From: JAEUMD01 sp050250815
GTDB lineage: Bacteria > Pseudomonadota > Alphaproteobacteria > Rhizobiales > Hyphomicrobiaceae
Direction of reading: 5' to 3'
NCBI GenBank assembly: GCA_050250815.1
Contig: JBFWNY010000004.1
Coordinates: 1 to 64,000 of the forward strand
DNA: 64,000 nucleotides
Shown: piece by piece, positions 7,011 through 16,449 of the stretch
Position numbering within the stretch: position 1 is the first letter of the stretch
How the letters are laid out: the number at the start of each line of letters is the position of its first letter
Position numbers and translations under genes: made by a program
Notes under the pieces: model-generated
Databases searched by the model: none
The model's input: only the letters and a program-made list of their open reading frames with translations
What the model was told of the DNA's origin: nothing

Positions 7011-9449
7011 TCAGGACTCCTTTGCTGCGGTGGGAAAAGTTGGGATGAGGTCGACAGCCCAGCCCACGTCGCGGGCGCGCAGCCACGCGGCGAGGAAGCC
7101 GTCGCGGCCGTGTTCGGCGACGAGGTTGGCGATCAGGGTCTGGTCGGATTTTGAGGATGCGGCGCAGAGCGCGAGGCCGAGTTCGGACAGGCCCAGCTCG
7201 AACAGGCGGTTGCCGCGCCGTGACTGGCAGTAATAATCCCGCTTGGGCGTGGCCCGCGCGAGGATTTCGATCTGCCTGTCATTGAGACCGAAGCGGCGAT
7301 AGATGGCCGTGATCTGCGGCTCGATCGCGCGCTCGTTCGGCAACAGGAGGCGCGTCGGGCAGCTTTCGATGATGGCCGGCGCGATGCTCGAATTGTCGAT
7401 GTCGGATAGCGACTGCGTGGCGAAGATCACCGATGCGTTCTTCTTGCGCAGCGTCTTCAGCCATTCGCGGAGCTGGCCGGCAAAGCCTTCATCGTCCAGC
7501 GCCAGCCAGCCCTCGTCGATGATAAGCAACGTCGGCCGTCCATCGAGCCGGTCGCCGATCCGATGGAAGAGATAGGAAAGCACGGCGGGCGCCGCACCTG
7601 TGCCGACCAGCCCCTCGATCTCGAACGCCTGCACGGCGGACGAGCCGAGTTGCTCGACCTCCGCGTCGAGCAGCCGACCATAGGCCCCGCCGACGCAATA
7701 AGGCCGGAGCGCCTGCTTGATGTCGTTGGACTGGAGCAGCACCGACAGGCCGGTGATCGTGCGTTCCTCGACCGGCGCCGAGGCCAGCGACGTCAGCGCG
7801 GTCCAAATGTGCTCCTTCACTTCCGGCGTGATCTGGATTGCTTCACGGGTCAGGATCGCGACGATCCAGTCGGCGGCCCAGGCACGCTCATAGGTATCGT
7901 GGATGCGCGCGAGCGGCTGAAGCGAGACGGAGAAGTCGTCGCCCTCTGTCAGCCCGCCGCCGAGATCGTGCCAGTCGCCGCCCATGGCGAGGGCTGCGGC
8001 GCGGATCGAGCCGCCGAAGTCGAAGGCGAACACCTGGCTGCGATCATAGCGCCGGAACTGGAGCGCCATCAGCGCGAGCAACACGCTCTTGCCCGCGCCA
8101 GTCGGGCCGACGACGAGGGTGTGGCCGACATCGCCGACGTGGAGGGATAACCGGAACGGGGTCGAGCCTTCGGTCTTGCCGTAAAGCAAGGGGGGCGCAC
8201 CGAAATGCTCGTCCCGTTCCGGCCCCGCCCACACCGCCGACAGCGGTATCATGTGGGCGAGATTCAAAGTGCTGATGGGGGGCTGGCGGACGTTGGCGTA
8301 GGCGTGGCCGGGCAGACTGCCGAGCCATGCGTCCACCGCGTTGACCGTCTCGACCATGGCCGTGAAGTCGCGGCCCTGGATGACCTTCTCGACAAGGCGG
8401 AGTTTCTCGTCGGCAAGGCGCGGATCGGCGTCCCACACCACGATCGTCGCGGTGACATAGGCCATGCCCGCCACGTCCTGACCCAGTTCCTGCAAGGCCA
8501 TGTCGGCGTCGGCCGCCTTGTTGGACGCATCGGTGTCCACCAGCGCCGAGGCTTCGTTGGTCAGAACTTCCTTGAGGATGGCGGCGATCGACTTGCGCTT
8601 GGCGAACCATTGCCGCCGGATCTTGGTCAGCAGTTTGGTCGCGTCGGTCTTGTCGAGCAGGATCGCGCGGGTCGACCAGCGATAGGGAAAGGCCAGCCGG
8701 TTGAGATCGTCGAGCAGGCCGGGCGTCGTCGCGGTCGGAAAGCCGATGACGGTGAGGACGCGAAGATGCTGGTCGCCAAGGCGCGGTTCGAGGCCGCCGG
8801 TCAGCGGCTGGTCGGCGAGCAGCGCATCGAGATAGATCGGCGTTTCGGGAACGCGGACGCGATGCCGCTTGGTTGAAACCGCCGAATGGAGATAGGTCAG
8901 CGTCTCCGTGTCATCGAGCCAGCCGCATTCGGGCATGAAGCCGTCGAGCAGCGCGAGCACGCGATCGGTGCGGTCGATGAACCCGCGCATCACCTCATGG
9001 GGATCGACGCCGGATTGCTCGCGGCCCTCGTAGAGCCAGGTTTCGGCCCGGGCGGCGTCCTCGGCCGGCGGCAGATAGAGGATGGTCAGGAAATAGTCCG
9101 ACACGAAATGGATGCCGGCTTCCTCGAAGTCGGCCTTGCGTTCCTCTTCCACCAGGCCGGAGGCCGGATCGGGAAACGTGCTGTCGGGATAGGTCGCGGC
9201 TTCGCTGCGCTGCGCCTCGACAAAGATGCTCCAACCCGAGCCGAGACGGCGGAAGGCGTTGTTGATGCGACCGGCGACGGCGACCAGCTCGGCCGCGACG
9301 GCGCTATCGAGATCGGGACCGCGGAAGCGCGCGGTGCGCTGGAACGATCCGTCCTTGTTCACGATGACGCCGGGGCCGACCAGCGCGGCCCAGGGCAGAT
9401 AGTCGGCAAGGCGGGCAGCGGTGCGGCGATATTCGGAGAGATTCATCAT
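7011..9449 (-). CDS. trbE: conjugal transfer ATPase TrbE (VirB4-like)
   Basis: 812 residues, the usual TrbE length. The N-terminal half is the CagE/TrbE/VirB domain. The C-terminal half is a RecA-like ATPase with Walker A (GPTGAGKS, about residue 445) and Walker B (LLIIDEGWLAL, about residue 640), then the ATQSLSDI box. It powers pilus biogenesis and substrate transfer at the inner membrane. Two ATGs in tandem (9449 and 9446) could both start it. The 12-base gap after trbD is tight, so it is co-transcribed. Confidence 0.97.
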   Translation of the reverse strand: MMNLSEYRRTAARLADYLPWAALVGPGVIVNKDGSFQRTARFRGPDLDSAVAAELVAVAGRINNAFRRLGSGWSIFVEAQRSEAATYPDSTFPDPASGLVEEERKADFEEAGIHFVSDYFLTILYLPPAEDAARAETWLYEGREQSGVDPHEVMRGFIDRTDRVLALLDGFMPECGWLDDTETLTYLHSAVSTKRHRVRVPETPIYLDALLADQPLTGGLEPRLGDQHLRVLTVIGFPTATTPGLLDDLNRLAFPYRWSTRAILLDKTDATKLLTKIRRQWFAKRKSIAAILKEVLTNEASALVDTDASNKAADADMALQELGQDVAGMAYVTATIVVWDADPRLADEKLRLVEKVIQGRDFTAMVETVNAVDAWLGSLPGHAYANVRQPPISTLNLAHMIPLSAVWAGPERDEHFGAPPLLYGKTEGSTPFRLSLHVGDVGHTLVVGPTGAGKSVLLALMALQFRRYDRSQVFAFDFGGSIRAAALAMGGDWHDLGGGLTEGDDFSVSLQPLARIHDTYERAWAADWIVAILTREAIQITPEVKEHIWTALTSLASAPVEERTITGLSVLLQSNDIKQALRPYCVGGAYGRLLDAEVEQLGSSAVQAFEIEGLVGTGAAPAVLSYLFHRIGDRLDGRPTLLIIDEGWLALDDEGFAGQLREWLKTLRKKNASVIFATQSLSDIDNSSIAPAIIESCPTRLLLPNERAIEPQITAIYRRFGLNDRQIEILARATPKRDYYCQSRRGNRLFELGLSELGLALCAASSKSDQTLIANLVAEHGRDGFLAAWLRARDVGWAVDLIPTFPTAAKES

Positions 9450-9461
9450 GGCGACGCCCCC

Positions 9462-9740
9462 TCAGACCGCGAGAAAAGCCGGGACGCGCAGATGGCGTCG
9501 GCCGACCTCGACGAATTGGGGATCGCGCCTGGCGGCCCAGACCGCCGCGACATGACCGATGGCCCAGATGGCGATGCCGACCAGCCAGAGGCGCAGGCCG
9601 AGGCCCACGGCCCCGGCCAGCGTCCCGTTGAGGATCGCGATAGAGCGCGGCGCACCGCCGAGCAGGATGTGCTCGGTCAGTGCGCGGTGAACCGGGACGG
9701 TGAATCCCGGCACATCCAATTGCTCGAAGGCGACCGCCAT
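9462..9740 (-). CDS. trbD: conjugal transfer protein TrbD (VirB3-like)
   Basis: 92 residues with two closely spaced hydrophobic helices in the centre (AILNGTLAGAVGLGLRLWLV and GIAIWAIGHVAAVWAARRDP), the VirB3/TrbD pattern, ending RRHLRVPAFLAV. It is an inner-membrane partner of the TrbE ATPase. The ATG at 9740 shares one base with the trbC stop, giving tight translational coupling. Longer frames upstream are trbC sequence in another frame. Confidence 0.93.
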   Translation of the reverse strand: MAVAFEQLDVPGFTVPVHRALTEHILLGGAPRSIAILNGTLAGAVGLGLRLWLVGIAIWAIGHVAAVWAARRDPQFVEVGRRHLRVPAFLAV

Positions 9741-10072
9741 CAGACGAGCGCCCCGCCGCCAAAGCTGAAGAAGCTGAGGAAGAACGAGCTGGCCGCGAAG
9801 GCGATCGACAGGCCGAACACGATCTGGATCAGCTTGCGGAAGCCGCCGGACGTGTCGCCGAAGGCGAGCGCCAGGCCCGTGGCAATGATGATGATGACCG
9901 CGACGATCTTGGCCACCGGGCCTTCGATCGATTGGAGGATTTTCTGAAGGGGCGCTTCCCACGGCATGGACGAGCCGGAGGCATGGGCGGCCGGCGCCAG
10001 CATCATGCTGACAGTGACGGCGGTTATGGCGGTCGCCACGATGCGGCGGCCGCGTTGAAGCGTGCGGATCAT
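9740..10072 (-). CDS. trbC: conjugal pilin TrbC (VirB2-like)
   Basis: 110 residues. A signal peptide ends near PAAHA (about residue 34), followed by the mature pilin with two hydrophobic helices (IVAVIIIIATGLALAFGD and LIQIVFGLSIAFAASSFFLS). This is the VirB2/TrbC prepilin architecture; TrbC-type pilins are normally cyclised by a TraF-type S26 peptidase, and one is encoded at 16.9 kb in this same element. The start overlaps the trbB stop (ATGA). Confidence 0.93.
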   Translation of the reverse strand: MIRTLQRGRRIVATAITAVTVSMMLAPAAHASGSSMPWEAPLQKILQSIEGPVAKIVAVIIIIATGLALAFGDTSGGFRKLIQIVFGLSIAFAASSFFLSFFSFGGGALV

Positions 10073-11049
10073 TCGGGTTCTCCTGTGGTCGGGTGGGCTG
10101 GGGTGATGCGGTAATCGCCGTCCGGGCCGAGCCCTTCGACGCGGGCGAGTTCGGCGAGCCGGCGCGCGGAGCCGCGGCCGGCGAGGACGGCCACGAGGTC
10201 GATCGTCTCGGCGATCAGAGCGCGCGGGACCGTGACGACGGCCTCTTGAATGAGCTGTTCGAGACGGCGTAGCGCGCCGATGCCGGTGCCGGCGTGGATC
10301 GTGCCGACGCCGCCGGGATGGCCGGTGCCCCAGGCTTTGAGGAGGTCGAGCGCCTCGGCGCCGCGCACCTCGCCGATGGGGATGCGATCGGGGCGCAGGC
10401 GCAGCGAGGACCGCACGAGATCGGAAAGCGTGGCGACGCCTTCCTTGGTCCGCATGGAAACGAGGTTCGGCGCGGCGCACTGGAGTTCGCGCGTGTCCTC
10501 GATGATGACGACGCGATCGGCGCTCTTGGCGACTTCGGCCAGCAGCGCATTGGTCAGCGTGGTCTTGCCGGTCGAGGTGCCGCCGGCGACGAGGATGTTG
10601 GCGCGCGCCGCGACGGCCGCGCGTAACGTCACGGCCTGGTCGGCGACCATGATCCCCGCAGCGACGTAATCGTCGAGCGTGAAGACGGCGACGGCGGGCT
10701 TGCGGATGGCGAAGGCCGGCGCGGCAACAACCGGCGGCAACAGGCCCTCGAACCGTTCCCCCGTCTCGGGCAGTTCGGCCGAGACGCGCGGGCTTCGGGC
10801 ATGAACCTCCGCGCCGACATGATGGGCGACCAGGCGCACGATGCGCTCGCCATCGGCGGCCGACAGCCTCTCGCCCGTATCGGCCAGCCCTTCGGACAGG
10901 CGATCAATCCAGATGCGGCCATCGGGATTCAGCATCACCTCGACGACGGCGGGGTCTTCCAGAAATCGCGCGATGGCGGCCCCAAGCGCGGTGCGCAGCA
11001 TCCGCGCGCCGCGCTGGATCGCCTCCGGCTTCTGGTGTGAAGTGGTCAT
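10069..11049 (-). CDS. trbB: conjugal transfer ATPase TrbB (VirB11-like)
   Basis: 326 residues. An N-terminal domain precedes a secretion ATPase with Walker A GGTSTGKT (residues 156-163), the Asp box (VIIEDTRELQC), Walker B (IPIGEVRGAEALDLLKAW) and the His box (GTIHAG). VirB11/TrbB hexamers couple ATP hydrolysis to pilus assembly and DNA transfer. It opens the trbB-C-D-E-J-K-L-F-G-I run. About 190 bases without a gene separate it from the ribbon-helix-helix gene upstream, leaving room for a promoter. Confidence 0.97.
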   Translation of the reverse strand: MTTSHQKPEAIQRGARMLRTALGAAIARFLEDPAVVEVMLNPDGRIWIDRLSEGLADTGERLSAADGERIVRLVAHHVGAEVHARSPRVSAELPETGERFEGLLPPVVAAPAFAIRKPAVAVFTLDDYVAAGIMVADQAVTLRAAVAARANILVAGGTSTGKTTLTNALLAEVAKSADRVVIIEDTRELQCAAPNLVSMRTKEGVATLSDLVRSSLRLRPDRIPIGEVRGAEALDLLKAWGTGHPGGVGTIHAGTGIGALRRLEQLIQEAVVTVPRALIAETIDLVAVLAGRGSARRLAELARVEGLGPDGDYRITPAHPTTGEPE

Positions 11050-11237
11050 GTCGGCCCCGTTTCCTCACGAGGCGCAACAGACAGTCCCCGGAATGGGGTC
11101 GATTAAAAGAGCCCGAAATCGGGTCGGTTCAACAAGTATCGGTCGTAGTAGTAGTGTGGCGTGCAAATACAGGAGAACGGCGGAAGAGCCCTGATCTTGA
11201 TGTCGTCGCCGGGCTCACCAGATGACGCGCGAGATCG

Positions 11238-11666
11238 TCACGGCTCCGACTCGGAGACATCCTCGGGGATCTCCTGTCGCAGCTTCGGCCCTTTGACGAG
11301 GCGCCGGCCGAGCGCGGTGATGAAAGCCTCATACCGCTCGGCTGACTTGGCGCGTGCCGCCTGCGCGGCAGGCTCCGGCAAGGCCGGCGTGGTCGTGATC
11401 CAGAAGCGGATGAACACCGCCAACGTTTCAACGGCGATGCCGACATCCCGCTCCAGGCGGGTCATGCGGCGGTCGATCTGATCGAGGCGCTTGGCGACGA
11501 CGGCCTCGCGCCGCTCGGCATCGTCCGGCGACAGGAACGATGCGATCGCTGCCTCGGCGATCATGGACTGCGATTGATCCCGGCGCGCGGCAAAATCCGC
11601 CAGCGCCTGCGTCACGTCGGGGTCCAGATAGACCGTGAACTTCGACTTTTTCCGATGGCTGGTCAT
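11238..11666 (-). CDS. CopG-like ribbon-helix-helix protein
   Basis: The protein from the ATG at 11666 (MTSHRKKSKFTVYLDP) is 142 residues. It opens with a ribbon-helix-helix core (KFTVYLDPDVTQALADFAARRDQSQSMIAEAAIASFL), followed by a basic helical segment (LDQIDRRMTRLERDVGIAVETL) and a polar tail. RHH proteins next to traG in trb-type ICEs are thought to be relaxosome accessory or regulatory proteins. The gene overlaps the end of traG by a few bases on its 5' side (traG stop at 11674), so they are co-transcribed. Confidence 0.85.
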   Translation of the reverse strand: MTSHRKKSKFTVYLDPDVTQALADFAARRDQSQSMIAEAAIASFLSPDDAERREAVVAKRLDQIDRRMTRLERDVGIAVETLAVFIRFWITTTPALPEPAAQAARAKSAERYEAFITALGRRLVKGPKLRQEIPEDVSESEP

Positions 11667-11673
11667 GGCGCGC

Positions 11674-13659
11674 TCACAACTCCATGCCGTCATTCGGGTC
11701 GAGCGAGACCTGACGCGCCACCCCCTGCATCTGGCGAAGCATACGCCGGTTGCGCACGGCGTCCTCCTCGGCGTCGTCGGGAAGCTCGATCTCGAACTCG
11801 TTGGCGATGGGTTCTTTCTTCTCCACCGGCTTGGCGCGGCTGAGTTCCGGTTGCAGCCGACGTTCGGAATCGGTGGTGTCTTCGTCGTCGGACAGGTCGG
11901 CAGACTGCGCGTTCAGCGCCTCCGGCCTCGCCGGGATCGGCAGGCTGCTCCAGTCGTCGGGGCGAGGCTTGTCGAGACGTTTCAGTTCGGGCGGCGACAG
12001 CAGACGCTCGCGGAAACGGGCATCCTCATAGTAGCGCGCCTTCTTCGCCCGGATCGGGGGGGTGCCGGCGACCATGACGATCTCGTCGCTCGGCGGGAGC
12101 TGCATGATCTCGCCTGGCGTCAGCAACTGGCGGGCGGTCTCGGAGCGCGAGACCATCAGATGGCCGAGCCAGGGCGAGAGCCGATGCCCGGCATAGTTCT
12201 TCATCGCCTTCATCTCGGTCGCCGTGCCGAGCGCATCGGACACGCGCTTGGCGGTGCGCTCGTCGTTGGTCGCGAAGCTCACGCGCACATGGCAGTTGTC
12301 GAGGATCGAGTTGTTCGGGCCGTATGCCTTTTCGATCTGGTTGAGCGACTGCGCGATCAGGAAGGCTTTGAGGCCGTAACCCGCCATGAAGGCAAGCGCG
12401 CTCTCGAAGAAGTCGAGCCGCCCCAGCGCCGGAAACTCGTCGAGCATCAAGAGCAGCCGGTGACGGTCGCCCTTCGCCTGTAGATCCTCGGTCAGACGGC
12501 GGCCTATCTGGTTCAGCAGCAACCGGATCAGCGGCTTGGTGCGATTGATGTCGGACGGCGGCACGACGAGGTAGAGCGTCGTCGGCCGCTCGCCGCCCAC
12601 GACGTCGCTGATGCGCCAGTCGCAGCGCCGCGTCACCTCGGCGACGACGGGATCGCGGTAGAGGCCGAGGAACGACATGGCCGTGGACAGGACGCCGGAA
12701 CGCTCATTGTCGGATTTGTTCAGCAGCTCGCGCGCCGCGCTGGCGACGACGGGATGCGGCCCGTCCTCGCCGAGATGGGCGGTCTTCATCATGGCGCGCA
12801 GCGTGGATTCGACCGGGCGCTTCGGATCGGAGAGGAAGTTGGCGACACCGGCGAGCGTCTTTTCCGGCTCGGCGTAGAGGACATGGAGGATCGCGCCGAC
12901 CAGAAGCGAATGGCTGGTTTTTTCCCAATGGTTCCGCTTGTCCAGGCTGCCTTCGGGATCGACCAGAATATCGGCGATGTTCTGCACGTCGCGCACTTCC
13001 CACTCGCCGCGCCGCACCTCGAGCAAGGGATTGTAGGCCGAGGATTTCGGATTGGTCGGATCGAAGAGGAGCACGCGGCCGTGGTGCGAGCGGAAGCCGG
13101 ATGTCAAAGTCCAGTTCTCGCCCTTGATGTCGTGGACGATCGCCGAGCCCGGCCAGGTCAGGAGCGAGGGCACGACAAGGCCGACGCCTTTGCCCGATCG
13201 CGTCGGCGCGAAGCACAGCACATGCTCCGGCCCGTCATGGCGCAGATACTCTTGGCTGTAGCGGCCCAGCACGACGCCATCGGGATCGAGCAGCCCCGCG
13301 GCCTTCACCTCTTCCTTCTCGGCCCAGCGCGCCGAGCCATAGGTCGCGATGTCTTTGGCTTCGCGCGCCCGCCAGACCGACATGCCGATGGCGACGGCGA
13401 TGGCGATGAAGCCGCCGGATGCGGCGATGAACGCGCCCTCGGTGAAGATCTCCGGCGCATAGGCATCGTAAGAAAACCACCACCAGAAGAAAGCGGGTGG
13501 ATGGTAGAACGGCCAGCCGAACAGGGCGAACCAGGGCGGCCCGAGCTGCGCCTGAAACCCGAGGCTCCAGGCGACATATTCGGTCGCGCCCCAGGTGGTG
13601 GAGAGGACGATGAGGAAGACGATCAGAATCTGTCCCCAAAGGATTTTGGTCGCGGACAT
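11674..13659 (-). CDS. traG: type IV coupling protein TraG (VirD4-like)
   Basis: 661 residues. There are N-terminal membrane helices (LIVFLIVLSTTWGATEYVAW and a second near residue 75), then a nucleotide-binding domain with Walker A (APTRSGKGVGL, about residue 150) and Walker B (LLLMLDEFPALG, about residue 400), and the conserved IAQSLNQIEKAYG block. Coupling proteins bring the relaxase-DNA complex to the secretion channel. It lies 24 bases downstream of the relaxase gene. The C-terminal 80 residues are acidic and variable, as usual. Confidence 0.97.
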   Translation of the reverse strand: MSATKILWGQILIVFLIVLSTTWGATEYVAWSLGFQAQLGPPWFALFGWPFYHPPAFFWWWFSYDAYAPEIFTEGAFIAASGGFIAIAVAIGMSVWRAREAKDIATYGSARWAEKEEVKAAGLLDPDGVVLGRYSQEYLRHDGPEHVLCFAPTRSGKGVGLVVPSLLTWPGSAIVHDIKGENWTLTSGFRSHHGRVLLFDPTNPKSSAYNPLLEVRRGEWEVRDVQNIADILVDPEGSLDKRNHWEKTSHSLLVGAILHVLYAEPEKTLAGVANFLSDPKRPVESTLRAMMKTAHLGEDGPHPVVASAARELLNKSDNERSGVLSTAMSFLGLYRDPVVAEVTRRCDWRISDVVGGERPTTLYLVVPPSDINRTKPLIRLLLNQIGRRLTEDLQAKGDRHRLLLMLDEFPALGRLDFFESALAFMAGYGLKAFLIAQSLNQIEKAYGPNNSILDNCHVRVSFATNDERTAKRVSDALGTATEMKAMKNYAGHRLSPWLGHLMVSRSETARQLLTPGEIMQLPPSDEIVMVAGTPPIRAKKARYYEDARFRERLLSPPELKRLDKPRPDDWSSLPIPARPEALNAQSADLSDDEDTTDSERRLQPELSRAKPVEKKEPIANEFEIELPDDAEEDAVRNRRMLRQMQGVARQVSLDPNDGMEL

Positions 13660-13683
13660 TGCGATGGTCCTTGTCTGTTGAGG

Positions 13684-15423
13684 TTAGAGGCCGAGCCCGC
13701 GCTTGCGCCCGAAATCCCAATCGACGCCGCCGCCGTCGCGGGCGACGCCGGAGACGTGGCGGCCGAGCTGCTTGTCGAGGGATGGCGACCAGGGCACGAG
13801 CTGGAAGCCGAGGCCGTCGTCGATCATGGCGAAGCGGCCGGAGGCGAGCGTCAGGCGCTGACGATAGGTGCCGGCGACATATTCGCCGCCTTCGGCCGGT
13901 TTGAATGGCTGGCCGGTCTCCTTCGCGAGCCTGCCGGCCACGGCATCGACTTCGCGGCGGCGGAGCGTCTCGATCAGGTTGCGGTTAAAGATGACGCGGC
14001 GGCCCTGCTGCTCGGCAAGACCTTCGCCGACCAGATGCTCCGCGCGTTGCCGCATCGCGTCCCGCACTTCCGCGCCGAAACCGCCGTCCGACATGGCGAC
14101 GGGTTCGCGGGCGATGGATTGCCGGTCGAGCCAGGTCGCGCCGGTTGCGTTCACCTGATGCTGGAGATCGAGATCGGAGCGGACTGCGAGCGCGACGCGG
14201 CGATCGCCTTTCGCGTCCTCATAGGCGCGCAGCTCGACGATCGATCCTGGCGGGCTGTCGCCGGTGGCGTCGAGATGCGGCAGCCTGATGTGATGGGTGC
14301 GGCCATCCACGCCGTCGACCACGGCGTAGGCCGTTCCCTTCAGTTCGTCGTCAAGGCCGCGTTCGACGAGGCGGCCGATGACGGGAACATCGAGGCTCTC
14401 CCCGGCGAGGACATAGCTGGCCGAGCCACGCTCGATGCCGCGTTCAGTGAGCGCGCGGTGCATCCGCTTGATGATGTCGCCACGCTCTCCAAGTTCGCGC
14501 AGCGTGGATTCCGCCTCGGCCTTGATGAACCATTGCTGGTGTCCGACCTGTCCGGCGAGCCCGCGGATTTCGAGGGTGCGCAGCCTGCCGACCTTGAGCG
14601 CGTGAAATTCGTCCGGCTGCTGACCGGGCTGCGGCGCGAGGTCGATGATGCCTGACTTGCCGGCGTCGCGGACAAGCTGCCGATCGAGCTGCGTCCAGCG
14701 TTCGGCCTCGACCTGCCGCTCCAGATTGCGGTTGATCTCCAGATCGGTGCGCCGGCCAAGCTCCTGCGTGACGAGATCCTGCGCACGGGCGCGCATTCCC
14801 TCCTTGATGTAGTCGCGGGAGATCACGAGGTCCTGGCTGTCGTCGGTGCGGCCGCGCAGGATGATATGGATGTGGGGATTGTCGGTGTTCCAGTGATCGA
14901 CGCCAACCCAATCGAGCTTCGTGCCGAGATCCTTGTCCATCTGGCCCATCAGCTCGCGGGCGTGGTCCTTGAGATCGGCCATATCCACGGCGTCCTCAGG
15001 CGAGACGATGAAGCGGAAATGATGCCGGTCGTCCTCGCAGCGCGCCGCGAAATCGCGGGCATCCACGTTGTCGCCTTCAGGACCGAACAGCCGCGCCTTC
15101 TCCCCGTCTTGGGTCACGCCGTCGCGGCGGAGATAAGACAGGTGCGCAGCCAGCGGCGCGGCGCGTGCGCTATGGCGGACCACACGGGTCTTGATGACGA
15201 CGATGCGCGAGCGGCCGGTGAGCAGGCGATTGGCCTGGATGCTGGCGCGCTGGCCGCGTCCGAAGCGCGAGCGGTTGCCCGTCGTGATCTTGCCGGAACA
15301 GGAGACGCGGCCCCCGGCCTTCTGCGCGGCGGCGAGCGCCTGCGAAATGAAAGGCCGGGCCTGCTGTGCGCGGGTCGAGCGGATGCGCCCAGGCCGGACG
15401 CGAATTTCGCTGTCATCGGCCAT
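13684..15423 (-). CDS. relaxase with C-terminal DUF3363
   Basis: From the ATG at 15423 (MADDSEIRVRPGRIR) the protein is 579 residues. The relaxase domain shows the histidine triad HWNTDNPHIHI near residues 177-187, with the preceding FIVSPEDAVDMADLKDHARELM block. The C-terminal half is the DUF3363 domain. It would nick oriT, remain bound to the 5' end and pilot the strand through TraG and the Trb channel. The ATG at 15438 would overlap one of the GCACGGTGC repeats of the candidate oriT and is less likely. It matches the RlxS-type relaxase of Tn4371-like ICEs. Confidence 0.93.
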   Translation of the reverse strand: MADDSEIRVRPGRIRSTRAQQARPFISQALAAAQKAGGRVSCSGKITTGNRSRFGRGQRASIQANRLLTGRSRIVVIKTRVVRHSARAAPLAAHLSYLRRDGVTQDGEKARLFGPEGDNVDARDFAARCEDDRHHFRFIVSPEDAVDMADLKDHARELMGQMDKDLGTKLDWVGVDHWNTDNPHIHIILRGRTDDSQDLVISRDYIKEGMRARAQDLVTQELGRRTDLEINRNLERQVEAERWTQLDRQLVRDAGKSGIIDLAPQPGQQPDEFHALKVGRLRTLEIRGLAGQVGHQQWFIKAEAESTLRELGERGDIIKRMHRALTERGIERGSASYVLAGESLDVPVIGRLVERGLDDELKGTAYAVVDGVDGRTHHIRLPHLDATGDSPPGSIVELRAYEDAKGDRRVALAVRSDLDLQHQVNATGATWLDRQSIAREPVAMSDGGFGAEVRDAMRQRAEHLVGEGLAEQQGRRVIFNRNLIETLRRREVDAVAGRLAKETGQPFKPAEGGEYVAGTYRQRLTLASGRFAMIDDGLGFQLVPWSPSLDKQLGRHVSGVARDGGGVDWDFGRKRGLGL

Positions 15424-15666
15424 GGTGCAGCCCCGCACGGTGCAAAAGGGACAGGAAAATCATGAAGATGGGCGCGGAGCGCACGGTGCGCGAAAGCGCG
15501 GCACGGTGCGGAACGCGCCGAAAACCCAAGCAAAAACAACCGACCGACCAAAGCGCACCGTGCGCCTTTTTATCTCGCCATCGTCCGGTTGTTGTGCCTG
15601 CCTCTGCCCCTTGCGCTCTCCATGACACGCCGGGCCACGATTGCGCGCGAAGGACGGCCCGCACGC
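15424..15666. other. candidate oriT: repeat-rich gap upstream of the relaxase
   Basis: This 243-base gap sits between the transglycosylase and relaxase genes. It holds three direct copies of GCACGGTGC (15435-15443, 15481-15489, 15501-15509) and one inverted copy GCACCGTGC (15555-15563). The last two are extended by flanking GC pairs into longer palindromes. Between copies 3 and 4 lies an A/C-rich stretch (15521-15552), which could hold a nic region. Position next to the relaxase and clustered repeats are typical of oriT; they could also be operators for the relaxase-traG promoter. No nic site was identified. Confidence 0.5.
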
Positions 15667-16446
15667 TCATGGGCGCTCTCCTGGGATGGAGCGTGCGACG
15701 ACAAGGGGCGAATCCGATGTCGCGGCCGGATCGGATGGCCTCGCCGTGACGGAGGATCGGCTGTCGGCCGAACGCTCGCTGGCCGACCGTGACACCGCGG
15801 GGCGAGCGTCGGCGGAACGCACGACGAAGATCGCCGCCTCGCGCCAGTCGGGCGGCGGATCGGCTCGCCGGACTGACGTTTCGGGTGCGGCCGCGCCGCC
15901 AAGAACCGGCACGAGCGCGGCGACATAGGCCCGCGTTTCGCCCGGCAACGCGCGACCGGTCGAGCGATGGTCGTCATAGCGGCCGGGACCGGCGTTGTAG
16001 GCCGCGAGCATCGCGCCGACATCGCCATAGCGGTCCCACATTTCGCGCAGATAGGCCGCGCCCGCCATGATGTTGTCGTGCGGGTCATAAGGGTCACGGC
16101 CGAGACGGTAGCGGACGCGCAAGGCGGCCCAGGTGTCGGGCATGACCTGCATCAGTCCCAACGCACCCGCCGACGAGATGGCGCGCACGTCGCCCGCGCT
16201 CTCGGCGCGCAGAACGGCGCGAATCCAGCGTTCGGGGATGGCGAACCGCTGCGCCGCCTCGGTGATGTGGGCGGCATAGGGATCGACGGCGGCCGGACGA
16301 GCGACTGGTGCGGATTGTGCATGAGCGGCGCCGGTCGCGCTCGCTGCGAGGATCAGGCCGGAAAGGAGAAAGAGAGCCATGCGCCGGGCGGCGCGATGCC
16401 GCCCGTGCGCACTCCGATGGCTCGTCGATAGACGGCGAGCGGGCAT
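15667..16446 (-). CDS. lytic transglycosylase (VirB1/TrbN-like)
   Basis: 259 residues with a membrane/signal segment (ALFLLSGLILAASATGAAHA) and a soluble transglycosylase domain: catalytic Glu in IRAVLRAESAGD, then ISSAGALGLMQVMPDTWA and the AYNAGPGRYDDHRSTGRALPGETRAYV end typical of the SLT fold. It would locally open peptidoglycan for the conjugation channel. The start at 16446 has a GAAGGA site seven bases upstream and follows the DUF736 stop by three bases; the ATG at 16380, nearer the signal segment, has no ribosome binding site. The C-terminus is Ser/Arg-rich and disordered-looking. Confidence 0.92.
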   Translation of the reverse strand: MPARRLSTSHRSAHGRHRAARRMALFLLSGLILAASATGAAHAQSAPVARPAAVDPYAAHITEAAQRFAIPERWIRAVLRAESAGDVRAISSAGALGLMQVMPDTWAALRVRYRLGRDPYDPHDNIMAGAAYLREMWDRYGDVGAMLAAYNAGPGRYDDHRSTGRALPGETRAYVAALVPVLGGAAAPETSVRRADPPPDWREAAIFVVRSADARPAVSRSASERSADSRSSVTARPSDPAATSDSPLVVARSIPGERP

Positions 16447-16449
16447 CGG

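Noticed and set aside
12754..14655. 633-residue open frame on the plus strand
   Set aside because: Antisense to traG and the relaxase; no recognisable domain.
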